A DNA stretch of 64,000 bases from Paraburkholderia susongensis (GTDB lineage: Bacteria > Pseudomonadota > Gammaproteobacteria > Burkholderiales > Burkholderiaceae): NCBI RefSeq assembly GCF_900177725.1, contig NZ_FXAT01000005.1:186001-250000 (forward strand), given 5' to 3'. The position numbers and the translations under genes are program-made. Shown here piece by piece: positions 12,076-20,731 of this stretch. The notes under the pieces are model-generated. The model did no database searches. It was not told the origin of the DNA and saw only the letters and a program-made list of their open reading frames with translations. The first letter of the stretch is position 1; each line of letters opens with the position of its first letter.

Positions 12076-13443
12076 ATGAAAGAAGGTCGATCGATCGACG
12101 TTCAGGAGTTTATCGACATACAGCCGCTTGGACGCTTCCAGGTGCTCGTCATCGCGTTGTGCTTTCTGACGGTGGCGATAGATGGCATAGACATCGGCCT
12201 CGCCGCTTATATTGCGCCGTCGGTACGCGCTGAATGGGGGCTGACGGTCGCGCAACTCTCGCCGATCTTCGTGTTCGGGCTGCTGGGGATGATGGCGGGG
12301 TCGCTGGTGTTCGGGCCGCTTGCGGATCGCTACGGGCGACGGCCCGTGTTGCTGCTATCGGTCGGATTCTTCGGGGTGGCGACGCTGCTGAGCCTGTACG
12401 CCACCAACGTGATGGAACTCGCCTTGCTCCGGTTCGTGGCGGGCGCGGGCATTGGCGGTGCAACGCCGACCGCCGTCACGCTGACCGCCGAATACGCGCC
12501 CACGCGGCGGCGCCTGACGATCATCACCGTCATGCTGTGCGGCAACTCGCTCGGCTCGGCGCTCGGCGGCGTGGTCGCCTCGCAGGTGATTTCACGGTTC
12601 GGATGGCACGCGATGCTGCTGGTCGGCGGCGTCACGCCGTTGCTGCTGTTGCCGGTGTTGTGGCTATGCCTGCCGGAATCGATGCGCTTTCTCGCACTGC
12701 GCCGGCCCGCGCAGCAGACCGACTTGCAGCGGCTCGCGCGCCGGATCGCGCCTCGATCGTCTGCGAATGCGAACGGCCAGGGGGCCAGTGGCGAAAGCAG
12801 CCGCTTCGTGGCGCACGAAACCCGGCAGATCCGCTCCGCTGTCCGCGAGTTGCTGGTTACGCCCTATCGGCGCGGCACGCTGCTGCTATGGACGACGTTC
12901 TTCATGGGTCTGTCGGTGCTCTTTCTGATGTCGAGCTGGCTGCCCACCATCATCACGCACTCCGGCGCGTCGATGAAGTCGGCTGCCTTGACGACCGCGC
13001 TGTGGTCGGTTGGCGGAACCTGCGGCGGACTGCTGCTCGGCCGCGCGATGGATTTCGCCGCGCCTCACCGCGTTCTCGGTTGCGCGTATGCGCTGGGTTG
13101 CGTCGCGATCTACACGGTCGGCCAGGCTTATACCACGCCGGCGCTTCTCGGCCCTGTCGTGTTCCTGGCGGGGCTCTGCATCAGCGGCTCGCAAGTCGGC
13201 ATCAACGGACTGGCGGCGACGCATTACACCACGGCGAACCGCGCAACCGGCGTGGCGTGGGCAACCGGCATCGGCCGCTTCGGCTCGATCTTCGGCTCGG
13301 CGATAGGCGGCTTCCTGCTGTCTTCCGGTCTCGGCTACGGCACGCTGTTCACCCTCGTCGCGCTGCCTGCCTCGGTTGCGGCGTTGTGCATGTTCGGCAT
13401 GCCCGCCGCGCCTCGTCCGATGCTGCAGACGCGTTCATCGTGA
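12076..13443 (+). CDS. MFS transporter, aromatic acid:H+ symporter type
   Basis: A 455-residue, 12-helix inner-membrane carrier. The loop 2-3 signature GPLADRYGRRPVLLLS and an early Asp in helix 1 (TVAIDGIDIGLAAYI) resemble the AAHS group (PcaK, BenK, MhpT). The start at 12076 is preferred over the ATG at 12061 because GGAGA lies 6 bases before it. It follows the porin by 61 bases and precedes the EthD-like gene by 29 bases, which suggests one transcription unit for uptake and conversion of an aromatic or hydroxy acid. The substrate is not evident. Confidence 0.85.
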   Translation: MKEGRSIDVQEFIDIQPLGRFQVLVIALCFLTVAIDGIDIGLAAYIAPSVRAEWGLTVAQLSPIFVFGLLGMMAGSLVFGPLADRYGRRPVLLLSVGFFGVATLLSLYATNVMELALLRFVAGAGIGGATPTAVTLTAEYAPTRRRLTIITVMLCGNSLGSALGGVVASQVISRFGWHAMLLVGGVTPLLLLPVLWLCLPESMRFLALRRPAQQTDLQRLARRIAPRSSANANGQGASGESSRFVAHETRQIRSAVRELLVTPYRRGTLLLWTTFFMGLSVLFLMSSWLPTIITHSGASMKSAALTTALWSVGGTCGGLLLGRAMDFAAPHRVLGCAYALGCVAIYTVGQAYTTPALLGPVVFLAGLCISGSQVGINGLAATHYTTANRATGVAWATGIGRFGSIFGSAIGGFLLSSGLGYGTLFTLVALPASVAALCMFGMPAAPRPMLQTRSS

Positions 13444-13472
13444 ATCGACTTCGATCAAAGGAAAATCGCATC

Positions 13473-14174
13473 ATGGCTTGTGGCGGTTCAGCGTTTCTCG
13501 CGCTGTGGAACGACGTCGACGCTGAATTCGACGCCGAATACAATCGCTGGCACACCGTCGAGCACGTGCCCGAGCGTGTCGGTATTGCAGGCTTCATTGC
13601 GGGGCGGCGCTACGTATCCGCCGCGCCTGCGCAAGCTCGCTACTTCACGCTGTACGCGCTCGAAGATGCGGGTGTGTTTGAATCGGCGGCTTACCGCGAT
13701 GTCATCGACCGGCCTACACCGTGGTCGGCATCCATGCGGCCGCTGTTGCAGAACGTCGTGCGGGCACCTTGCGATATCGTGGCTTCGCGTGGCGGCGAGT
13801 CCGGCAACGGGATTGCCTGTGTGCGCATCACGTCTTCACGCACTGTGCCGCACGACTGCGAGGCGCTTCTGGACGCGTGTCTCGCGCTGCCGGGCGTGAC
13901 GGCCGCGCACCTCGGGGTCACGCGCTCATCGGTGCCGGGCGCGTTCGAGAAATGGTCCCGCGACGACAATCCGACCCATGTCATGCTGATCGACGGCGTC
14001 AGCGAGGAAAGCTTGCGCGCGTGCTTCGACGCGCTGGATCGGCTCGTCAGCGCCCATTTCGATCCGGCATGCGCCGCGCTGATCGACGCGTATCACCTTG
14101 CGTTCGAGATCAGGCATGCGCAGGTCGACGCATCATTGCTCAGAGTGGCGCCCGCTTCGGCGCGCTCACGCTGA
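13473..14174 (+). CDS. EthD/dimeric alpha-beta-barrel-like protein of unknown function
   Basis: A 233-residue protein without signal or membrane segment. The N-terminal half has WHTVEHVPERVGIAGFIAGR, a pattern seen in uncharacterised EthD-like small barrel proteins, where the paired His/Glu residues line a pocket. The C-terminal half has a second weaker unit (about 110-220) with TAAHLGV and THVMLIDGV, so the protein may be an internal duplication of the ferredoxin-like fold. It sits between the MFS carrier and a Zn alcohol dehydrogenase (24 bases). A role in converting the imported compound is likely, but the reaction is unknown. Confidence 0.6.
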   Translation: MACGGSAFLALWNDVDAEFDAEYNRWHTVEHVPERVGIAGFIAGRRYVSAAPAQARYFTLYALEDAGVFESAAYRDVIDRPTPWSASMRPLLQNVVRAPCDIVASRGGESGNGIACVRITSSRTVPHDCEALLDACLALPGVTAAHLGVTRSSVPGAFEKWSRDDNPTHVMLIDGVSEESLRACFDALDRLVSAHFDPACAALIDAYHLAFEIRHAQVDASLLRVAPASARSR

Positions 14175-14198
14175 GCCCGTTATTGTCAGGAGCAAGAG

Positions 14199-15227
14199 AT
14201 GCAGGCATTGCGTAAAACAACACCCGAATTCGGGTTGAAACTCTGTGAGGTCGCGCAACCGGCAAGCCCGGCTGCCGGTGAGGTAATCGTCGATGTGGCC
14301 GCCGCCGGAATTTGTGGCAGCGACGTGCATATTTACGACTGGTCCGGCGGCTACGACTTTCTGAAAAAGGCGTTTCCGGTGACGATCGGTCATGAGTTCG
14401 CCGGGAAAATCGCCGAGCTCGGCGCCGACGTTGGCGCATTGCGAGTGGGGCAACCGGTCGTCGTGATTCCTTCGGTCGAGTGTGGCGCGTGCGCCGCCTG
14501 CGTGGCCGGCCGCCTGGACGAATGCCGCGACCGCCGCGGCATCGGCATGCTGCGCGACGGCGGCTTTGCGCGCTATGTCAGTGTGCCCGCGATGAACTGC
14601 CTGCCCCTGCCCGACACGATGGACCTGGGCATCGCGGCACTCTGCGAGCCGTTGTCGATCGCGATGAGCGCGATCAAAGCGGCCGCAGTCGCCGCGGGTG
14701 ACACGGTGCTCGTAATGGGACCGGGCACGATCGGGCAAGGCATCGGCCTGCTCGCGAAAGCGCGCGGTGCGAAAGTCGTGGTCGCAGGTTACGACGACGA
14801 GGACCGCCTTCGCAATGTCAATGCGCTCGGTATCGACGCCACGCTCGATCTGAAAACCCGGCCGTTGTCCGATGCATTGACGCTCGCGGGCGTCGCCGAG
14901 TTCGACATCGTGATCGAGGCAACCGGGGTGCCCTCCACAGTCCAGGCGGGTCTCGATCTGCTGCGCCCGTCGGGCGTGCTGGTGATCTGCGGCATTCATG
15001 GCGCGCCGGTCAGCTTCGACGCGGCAAAGCTGGTGCGCAACCGCCATCAGATCCGCGGCACGTACCGGGCGTCGCGCGCGACCTGGGGCGAAGTGCGTGA
15101 CTTCGTCGTCGCGCATCAGGCAGAACTTGCACCGATGGTGACGCATCGTTTGCCTTTGACGAGCGCGATCGAAGGCTTTGAAATGGCACGCAACAAGATC
15201 GGCTCGAAGATTCTGTTGATGCCTTGA
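14199..15227 (+). CDS. Zinc-dependent medium-chain alcohol dehydrogenase
   Basis: A 342-residue MDR-family enzyme of the sorbitol/threonine dehydrogenase branch. Catalytic zinc ligands appear as CGSDVHIYD with Cys38 and as GHEFAGK. The structural zinc site is CGACAACVAGRLDEC. The NAD(P)-binding Rossmann motif VMGPGTIGQGIG lies near residue 170. ATG 14199 is preceded by AGGAG and is 24 bases after the EthD-like gene. It probably oxidises a secondary alcohol group in the operon's substrate; cofactor and substrate are not resolved. Confidence 0.88.
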   Translation: MQALRKTTPEFGLKLCEVAQPASPAAGEVIVDVAAAGICGSDVHIYDWSGGYDFLKKAFPVTIGHEFAGKIAELGADVGALRVGQPVVVIPSVECGACAACVAGRLDECRDRRGIGMLRDGGFARYVSVPAMNCLPLPDTMDLGIAALCEPLSIAMSAIKAAAVAAGDTVLVMGPGTIGQGIGLLAKARGAKVVVAGYDDEDRLRNVNALGIDATLDLKTRPLSDALTLAGVAEFDIVIEATGVPSTVQAGLDLLRPSGVLVICGIHGAPVSFDAAKLVRNRHQIRGTYRASRATWGEVRDFVVAHQAELAPMVTHRLPLTSAIEGFEMARNKIGSKILLMP

Positions 15228-15258
15228 ACACCGGGATATCGCCGTCAGGGAGAATGAG

Positions 15259-15603
15259 ATGCAGCGCTATCTGGCGTCGTGCCACTGCGGCAACGTAAAG
15301 TTCGCTTTCTGCACGCAGGTGGACGAACTCGTGATGTGCAACTGCTCGTTATGCACACGCCGCAATGCGATGATGCTAACCGTGCGTCGAGACGCGCTGC
15401 AGATTCTGAGCGGCGAGGACTCGCTGACGCTATACCAGTGGAATACGCATGCTGCCCGCCACTATTTTTGCACCCGGTGCGGCGTGTACACGTTTCATCA
15501 GCGGCGCATCGATCCTGAGGTGTACGGCGTCAACGCGTTCTGCGTCGAAGGGCTGGATGTGGCCGCACTGCCCGTGCGCAAGATGGATGGACGAAGCAGA
15601 TAG
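15259..15603 (+). CDS. GFA-domain (CENP-V/GFA family) protein
   Basis: A 114-residue zinc protein. The ligand set is CHCGNVKF, CNCSLCTRR and FCTRCGVYTFHQ, which is the glutathione-dependent formaldehyde-activating (GFA) fold. Members typically bind a glutathione adduct or have unknown roles in aldehyde detoxification. It follows the alcohol dehydrogenase by 31 bases on the same strand and ends the rightward operon, so scavenging an aldehyde made there is plausible. A true formaldehyde role is not shown by sequence alone. Confidence 0.85.
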   Translation: MQRYLASCHCGNVKFAFCTQVDELVMCNCSLCTRRNAMMLTVRRDALQILSGEDSLTLYQWNTHAARHYFCTRCGVYTFHQRRIDPEVYGVNAFCVEGLDVAALPVRKMDGRSR

Positions 15604-15646
15604 TCTCCGCCGCGCCACGGGTCTCAGCGAATCGATGTGCGCCTCA

Positions 15647-15666
15647 CCGGCGCGTTTCCGTGCCGG
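15647..15666. terminator. Possible bidirectional terminator hairpin
   Basis: CCGGCGCG (15647-15654) and CGTGCCGG (15659-15666) form an 8-bp stem with one G-T pair around a 4-base loop. It lies in the 121-base gap between the convergent GFA and SDR genes. No T tract is obvious. Confidence 0.35.
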
Positions 15667-15724
15667 CGAAGATACGCATGCCAATCCGTGGTAATCGGTA
15701 GCGACACCGTTCCGGCGGCGCCCT

Positions 15725-16429
15725 TTACAGAGCTCGCACGATGCCACCGTCGACCCGGATGTTTTGACCAGTGATGTAACCCGCGCCATCCGACAACAGA
15801 AACGTTACCGTTCTGGCGATTTCCTGCGTCTTGCCAAAACGGCCGACCGGTATACGCGCCACGATCTCCGGCGTTTCCGGCCAGCTGTCGATGAAACCCG
15901 GCAAGACTGAATTAATGCGGATGTTCTCCTTCGCATAGCGATCCGCATACAGGCGTGTGAATGCGCTGAGCGCCGCACGCAGGGCGGAAGAAATCGGCAT
16001 GGCCTGTTCCGGCGCATCTGCCGCGAAGCTTGAAATGTTGACCGCCGCGCCGCCGCCCTGCTGCAGAAAAACCGGCGTGACATGGCGCAGTACGCGGGCC
16101 ACATTCAGCACGATCAGATCCAGCCCCTCGTGCCACTTGTCGTCCTCGATCGCGAGGAGGTCGCCCTTCGGCGGGTGGCCGGTGTTGTTGACGACGGCAT
16201 CGATACGGCCATATTTCGCCAGGGTTTCGCGAACGAAACGATCGATGTCGGCCTCTTCGGTCACGGACCCTGTAACACCCAGGCCGCCCAATTCCCTCGC
16301 CAACTCGACCGCGCTGCCCGATGGCGACATCAGCGCCACGCGATAGCCATTCGCCGCGAGGTCTCTCGCAATCGCGGCTCCCATTCCCTTCCCCGCTGCT
16401 GTTACCAGTGCCACTTTTTCTACAGCCAT
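15725..16429 (-). CDS. SDR-fold protein lacking the catalytic Tyr and Lys
   Basis: A 234-residue short-chain dehydrogenase fold. The NAD(P) glycine motif TAAGKGMGAAIA is intact and NNTG (81-84) is in place. The usual YxxxK is not: at the expected position the sequence is PISSALRAAL, with Ser147/Ser148 where Tyr should be and Arg151 where Lys should be. The active-site Ser (NISS) remains. The start at 16429 has AAAGGAGAG before it; the ATG upstream (16462) has no ribosome site. It is transcribed leftward, divergent from an RpiR regulator (16671). It may be an enzyme of a known Tyr-less SDR subgroup, or a non-catalytic binder. Confidence 0.82.
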   Translation of the reverse strand: MAVEKVALVTAAGKGMGAAIARDLAANGYRVALMSPSGSAVELARELGGLGVTGSVTEEADIDRFVRETLAKYGRIDAVVNNTGHPPKGDLLAIEDDKWHEGLDLIVLNVARVLRHVTPVFLQQGGGAAVNISSFAADAPEQAMPISSALRAALSAFTRLYADRYAKENIRINSVLPGFIDSWPETPEIVARIPVGRFGKTQEIARTVTFLLSDGAGYITGQNIRVDGGIVRAL

Positions 16430-16525
16430 CTTGCTCTCCTTTACGTGTCGACTGCGAGCCATCGCGATGTTTCCGCCCTGCGGCAGAGATACTTTATGGC
16501 GCTGGGGTGAGCTTGTCGAACGATG

Positions 16526-16542
16526 ATTTCTCCATCAGAAAT
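16526..16542. promoter_or_regulatory. Inverted repeat ATTTCT-N5-AGAAAT, candidate RpiR operator
   Basis: A perfect 6-bp inverted repeat with 5-base spacer lies between the divergent SDR (start 16429) and RpiR-family gene (start 16671). GAAAT-type half sites resemble those near the second RpiR-controlled region at 22208-22492. Confidence 0.45.
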
Positions 16543-16670
16543 GTAGAAGAACCAACAATCAAGCAAGGGTAAATGCTTATTTTTTAAATCTTTCCCCTAC
16601 AAATTCTTGCAATATACAATCGCACTGTAAAGAAACCTACCATTCACCAACAAAGCGTAAGCAAGTTTGG

Positions 16671-17540
16671 ATGCGTGATCCGATCAGACTGCGAGTGCAA
16701 CAGAAGGTACCGGACTTCACTCCATCAGAGTTGAAGATCGCGAACGTTTTGCTCAGCAGCTACCCAAGCTCGGGATTGACCTCGTTGTCCAACCTGGCGG
16801 CGCAAGCCGGGGTCAGCGATCCGACGGTTTACCGGATGCTCGTCAAACTCGGCTTCGACGGCTTCCCCGAGTTTCAGCAAGCGCTGCTCGCCGAGGTCGA
16901 CGAACGCATGAATTCGCCGCTCTCCATGCTGGAGGGACTGGCTCCCGACTACACCGACGATGACGTGCAAAAAAGCGTGTTTCGGCATCTGGCGGTTTCG
17001 CTCGCGAAAGTCGCCGAACAAGGCGCGAGCGCTGACTTCCGCGCGGCCATCGATCTGCTCGCCGATACCCGTCAGACAGTTCTGTGCTGCGGAGGCCGGG
17101 CAAGCGCATTTCTCGCGTGGCGACTCGCCTCGCACCTCAATCAGATTCGTCCGCGGACCATGCAGATCGAGCCGTCGATCGACCGCGCCAGCGCCAGCCT
17201 GATGGACATGACGCCAGGCACCGTGCTTGTCGTGTACGACTTTCGCCGGTATCAGGAAACCGTCGTCCACTACGCGCTCGAGGCAAAAAAACGTGGCGCG
17301 AGGATTGTCCTCTTTACCGACGAGTGGAAGTCGCCTATTTCCAGCGTCGCCGAGATCACGCTCACGAGCGCGGTGCAGAACCTGTCGCCATTCGACACCA
17401 AGGTGCCCGCTCTGGCGCAATGCGAGGCCTTGATGGCTGCGCTGCTGCGCGCAATACCGGAACAGGCCAGAACGCGCATGCGCGAACTCGAAACGCTGAG
17501 GCAGATTGAGGGAGCGCGGCGCAGCGAACTCGCAGAATGA
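16671..17540 (+). CDS. MurR/RpiR-family transcriptional regulator
   Basis: A 289-residue regulator. The N-terminal HTH_6 domain (about 1-80) includes LTSLSNLAAQAGVSDPTVYR. The C-terminal SIS domain (about 110-260) contains VLCCGGRASAFLAWRLASHL and normally binds a phosphorylated sugar or amino acid derivative. It is divergent from the SDR gene and followed after 277 bases by gamma-glutamyltransferase. A paralogue at 22531-23373 bounds the other side of the same gene group. The ligand is not known. Confidence 0.9.
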   Translation: MRDPIRLRVQQKVPDFTPSELKIANVLLSSYPSSGLTSLSNLAAQAGVSDPTVYRMLVKLGFDGFPEFQQALLAEVDERMNSPLSMLEGLAPDYTDDDVQKSVFRHLAVSLAKVAEQGASADFRAAIDLLADTRQTVLCCGGRASAFLAWRLASHLNQIRPRTMQIEPSIDRASASLMDMTPGTVLVVYDFRRYQETVVHYALEAKKRGARIVLFTDEWKSPISSVAEITLTSAVQNLSPFDTKVPALAQCEALMAALLRAIPEQARTRMRELETLRQIEGARRSELAE

Positions 17541-17761
17541 CAACGCACTGCACAACCTGACGCTATCGATGACGAAAACGAAGACAGAATCCGGTCTGAA
17601 ACGCACATCCCGATTCCCGCCCGATTGAACATCTGCATGCTTGCAGTAGCACACGTTTCGAAGTACCCCGGCTGCCATCAGCGATCGAGCGCTATGGAGT
17701 CCTGATAGAAAGCCATAGGCAGTTTTTGCTTTAGACCCGTTGGCATCCGGTAACGGCACGC

Positions 17762-17780
17762 CGCCTGGTATCGCCAGGCG
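17762..17780 (+). other. Hairpin in the leader of the gamma-glutamyltransferase gene
   Basis: CGCCTGG (17762-17768) and CCAGGCG (17774-17780) form a perfect 7-bp stem with a 5-base loop, 37 bases before the start codon. It could be an operator or a leader structure. Confidence 0.4.
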
Positions 17781-17817
17781 TTATCCATTTCAAATCAATA
17801 AGAGGTGCGGGAAGACC

Positions 17818-20016
17818 ATGAAACACGGAAAGTATGGAAATCGGGCTATGACACGCGCGTCGCTGCTCATGACTTGCGTTGCCCTCGCGTCGTGCGGGGA
17901 AGGTCTTTCATTGGGCACGACGGCCACGGACACGCCACCGGCGAGCGCACCGGCCGGAGCCACCCGTCAGGTCAAGTTCGACCCCGCGCTGTGCACGCCC
18001 CAGGCCAACGCGCCATATGGTCAGACGGTCGGTATCACGGGCACCAACATGATGGTGACCTCGGCGGACATCAACGCGTCGGCGGCCGGCTGCAAGATTC
18101 TGGCGACCGGCGGCTCGGCGATCGATGCAGCGATCGCGGTGCAAGGCGTACTCGCGGTGGTCGAGCCTTTTGCCTCGGGCCTGGGCGGAGGGAGTCTGAT
18201 TACGTATTACGACGCCGCGACGAAGAAAGTGCGCGCATTCGACGGCCTCGCAGCCGCGCCGTCCACCACCGGCGGTGTGTCGTCGATCTATCAGGCCGCC
18301 GTGGCGGACGACCTGAAGTGCAAGTCTGGTCTGAAACTCGGCGACAGCCTTTCGGCCTGGCAAGGCAACACCAATATCACGGGCCGCGCGACAGGCGTAC
18401 CCGGCACGCTGAAAGTACTCGACATGGTGCATCAGGCCTATGGCAAGCAGGCATGGAACACGCTGTGGACCGACGCAATCAGTTACGCGGCCAACGGCTT
18501 CCCGATGTCGAAGTACATGTACTCGACGCTCTACAATGCCGGCACCGACTACGATGAGGATACGGGATTGCCGCTGCCCGCCGGTGGCGAACCCGCATGG
18601 ATCAACAGCACGGGAACGGCGAAAGGCGCCGTACGTTGCAAGTACACCGACATTCACAATCGCTACTGCGATACGTCCGATCCGAATTCAGCCTTGCCGC
18701 TTCCTGTCGGTACCACGATCAGGAACCCGCAGTTGGCCACCACGCTGGCGCAGGTGCGCGATGGCGGCGCTGCCGCGTTCTACGACGCAAATGGCCCGAT
18801 CGTGGCGGCGATTCTCGCGCGCTTCGCCGCCGACAAATATGTGCCGGGCACCACGACCAACAATTGCTATACGTTGTACTCGTCCACCAATCCGGTGCCC
18901 GCGCGTATTCCCAGCCTGATGACGGCTGCGGACTTCACGAACTATCAGGCCATCGAGCGCAAACCGCTGAGCGCTTCACGTTTTGGTGCGACCGTGTACA
19001 CCCAGCCGGCGCCGTCGTTCGGAGGCACGGTTGTGCTGTATACGCTCGGTTTGCTGGAGCGGAAAAATATGGCCGCGCAGACATTCGGCAGCGAGGAATA
19101 CCTCTATCTCGCGACCGAGGCCAGCCGTCTCGCAAACATCGATCGTCGTACCTATCTCGGCGACCCCGCCTATTCGAATACGGATGCCCGCGTTCAGGCG
19201 TTGCTCGCGGACAGCTATCTCGACAGCCGCGCGGCGTTGATGACCGAAACCGCGTTGCCTTCGGTGACCGCGGGTACCACGGCGCAGGGTATTCCTGCCT
19301 ATGTGGCGACGGATCCTGGCACCTACGACCCGTTGGCATCGAATCAGGCGCAAAGCGCGCTGCGGCTCGCAAGCGCGGTGAGCAAGCCGCTCACGCGTGC
19401 GCAGATTGGTGGTCCGGGACTGCGTAACGAGGACTTCAATACCACGAGCAATGTGGCGATCGTCGACGGATACGGTAACGCACTGTCCATGACGACCACC
19501 ATCAATACGCACTGGGGCGCTCACATCGAAGCAGCAGGCATGATGCTGAACGACGCGTTGTCGAATTTTTCCGCCGGCGCGGTGGGCAGCGACGTCAATG
19601 GCTTTGCGCCTAACAAGCGTCCGCGTACGTCGATTTCTCCGTCGCTCGCGTTCGACGGACAGAATCGTCTGCGTCTCGTCTGGGGGTCGGCTGGCGGTGG
19701 CCCGATCCCGGATTACATCGTCAAGGCCTTCCTCGGCAACGTGGTATTCGGGCAGGACCTGCAGGCGTCGCTCAATGCGGACAACTGGAGTGGGCAGGAC
19801 AGCGCCGACTCCGTTGCCGAACTGGAAACAGGCAAACCGATTGCGTCGATGCTGAGCACACTCACGACCGATCACACCTATACGAGCGGGACGATCGCGC
19901 TCGATGGACTGGTGAGCGGTCTGTCCGGGATTGCGGTTTCCTACGATGCCAATGGATATCCGATCTACTCCGGCGCCGCCGATAATCGTCGGAACGGTGC
20001 TGCGTACGGATATTGA
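17818..20016 (+). CDS. ggt: Gamma-glutamyltransferase, predicted lipoprotein
   Basis: A 732-residue Ntn-hydrolase. The N-terminus has basic residues, a short hydrophobic stretch and the lipobox LASC with Cys26, so the protein is probably lipid-anchored in the envelope. Family landmarks are AIDAAIAVQGVLAVVEPFASGLGGG, quoted here as DAAIAVQGVLAVVEP and GLGGG, and NTTSNVAIVD with Thr542 as the residue expected to become the nucleophile after self-cleavage. GYGNALSMTTTIN and a PRTSISPS motif follow. It cleaves or transfers gamma-glutamyl groups, for example from glutathione. At 732 residues it is longer than the about 580 of typical bacterial enzymes, with insertions around residues 200-330. It is followed convergently by the racemase-family gene. 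Confidence 0.9.
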   Translation: MKHGKYGNRAMTRASLLMTCVALASCGEGLSLGTTATDTPPASAPAGATRQVKFDPALCTPQANAPYGQTVGITGTNMMVTSADINASAAGCKILATGGSAIDAAIAVQGVLAVVEPFASGLGGGSLITYYDAATKKVRAFDGLAAAPSTTGGVSSIYQAAVADDLKCKSGLKLGDSLSAWQGNTNITGRATGVPGTLKVLDMVHQAYGKQAWNTLWTDAISYAANGFPMSKYMYSTLYNAGTDYDEDTGLPLPAGGEPAWINSTGTAKGAVRCKYTDIHNRYCDTSDPNSALPLPVGTTIRNPQLATTLAQVRDGGAAAFYDANGPIVAAILARFAADKYVPGTTTNNCYTLYSSTNPVPARIPSLMTAADFTNYQAIERKPLSASRFGATVYTQPAPSFGGTVVLYTLGLLERKNMAAQTFGSEEYLYLATEASRLANIDRRTYLGDPAYSNTDARVQALLADSYLDSRAALMTETALPSVTAGTTAQGIPAYVATDPGTYDPLASNQAQSALRLASAVSKPLTRAQIGGPGLRNEDFNTTSNVAIVDGYGNALSMTTTINTHWGAHIEAAGMMLNDALSNFSAGAVGSDVNGFAPNKRPRTSISPSLAFDGQNRLRLVWGSAGGGPIPDYIVKAFLGNVVFGQDLQASLNADNWSGQDSADSVAELETGKPIASMLSTLTTDHTYTSGTIALDGLVSGLSGIAVSYDANGYPIYSGAADNRRNGAAYGY

Positions 20017-20053
20017 TTCGGTGTCCGGAGGTTTTTCCGTCCGGCGCCGCCGC

Positions 20054-20716
20054 TCAGGTCTGCATGGATCGCTCGAGCCTCGCTAACAGCAGGCGCATGG
20101 CAGCCGGAATCGGTGCAATCACCGGCACCGAAAACTGCCTCGCGAGGTCCTTTGCGGCCTGGCCCAGCGGGCCGCCACCAATGACGACCGCCTCCGCGCG
20201 ATCGGCATCGATGCACTCGGCGACCGCTCCCGCCAGGGCTTCAAGCAAACGTTCCGGGTTTGCGGCGAGCGCCAGCGGATCACCACTGGTCAGGCGGGTT
20301 CCAGTGTATTGAGCGCCGACACCCAGCGCATGGACCTTGGCGTCGATCGGCTCGACCAGATCGGGGGTGACCGTGGCGATGCCGAAGCGCCGGCCGCCAT
20401 GCGCAGCTTCCAGGATCGAAGCCTCGCAGATGCCAACGACCGGCACATCGACAATCTCGCGCAGTGCGCCGATGCCCGGGTCCCCGAATGCGCTGATGAC
20501 GATGCCCTGCGCCGTGGCGCCATGCCTGCGCCCGTTCTCGAGCACGCCTTCGGCTGCCGCCTCGAGTTGCGACGCGGTAACGATCATCGGCTCGCCGCGT
20601 TGCGCACTCGCCCCTCGAATCGTGAAGCCTCGCGGTGCTTCAGCCTGGGCGATGGCGACCATCATGGCCGTGGTGTCGGTCGACGTATTCGGGTTGATCA
20701 GCAAGATATCTGGCAT
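20054..20716 (-). CDS. Asp/Glu/hydantoin racemase-family protein lacking both catalytic cysteines
   Basis: A 220-residue protein. It starts MPDILLINPNTSTDTT, a clear hydantoin/Asp-Glu racemase N-terminus, and has SAFGDPG and VVGICEAS. In hydantoin racemases the two acid/base cysteines lie in ACFGDPG and GCAG motifs. Here these positions are Ala76 (ISAFGDPG) and Gly181 (VIGGGPLG). Without both thiols a two-base racemase mechanism is unlikely, so it may be an isomerase, decarboxylase or hydrolase of the same fold. It is encoded 15 bases downstream of the MFS carrier on the same strand and probably acts on its substrate. Confidence 0.82.
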   Translation of the reverse strand: MPDILLINPNTSTDTTAMMVAIAQAEAPRGFTIRGASAQRGEPMIVTASQLEAAAEGVLENGRRHGATAQGIVISAFGDPGIGALREIVDVPVVGICEASILEAAHGGRRFGIATVTPDLVEPIDAKVHALGVGAQYTGTRLTSGDPLALAANPERLLEALAGAVAECIDADRAEAVVIGGGPLGQAAKDLARQFSVPVIAPIPAAMRLLLARLERSMQT

Positions 20717-20731
20717 GGTCGTCTGTCTCCG

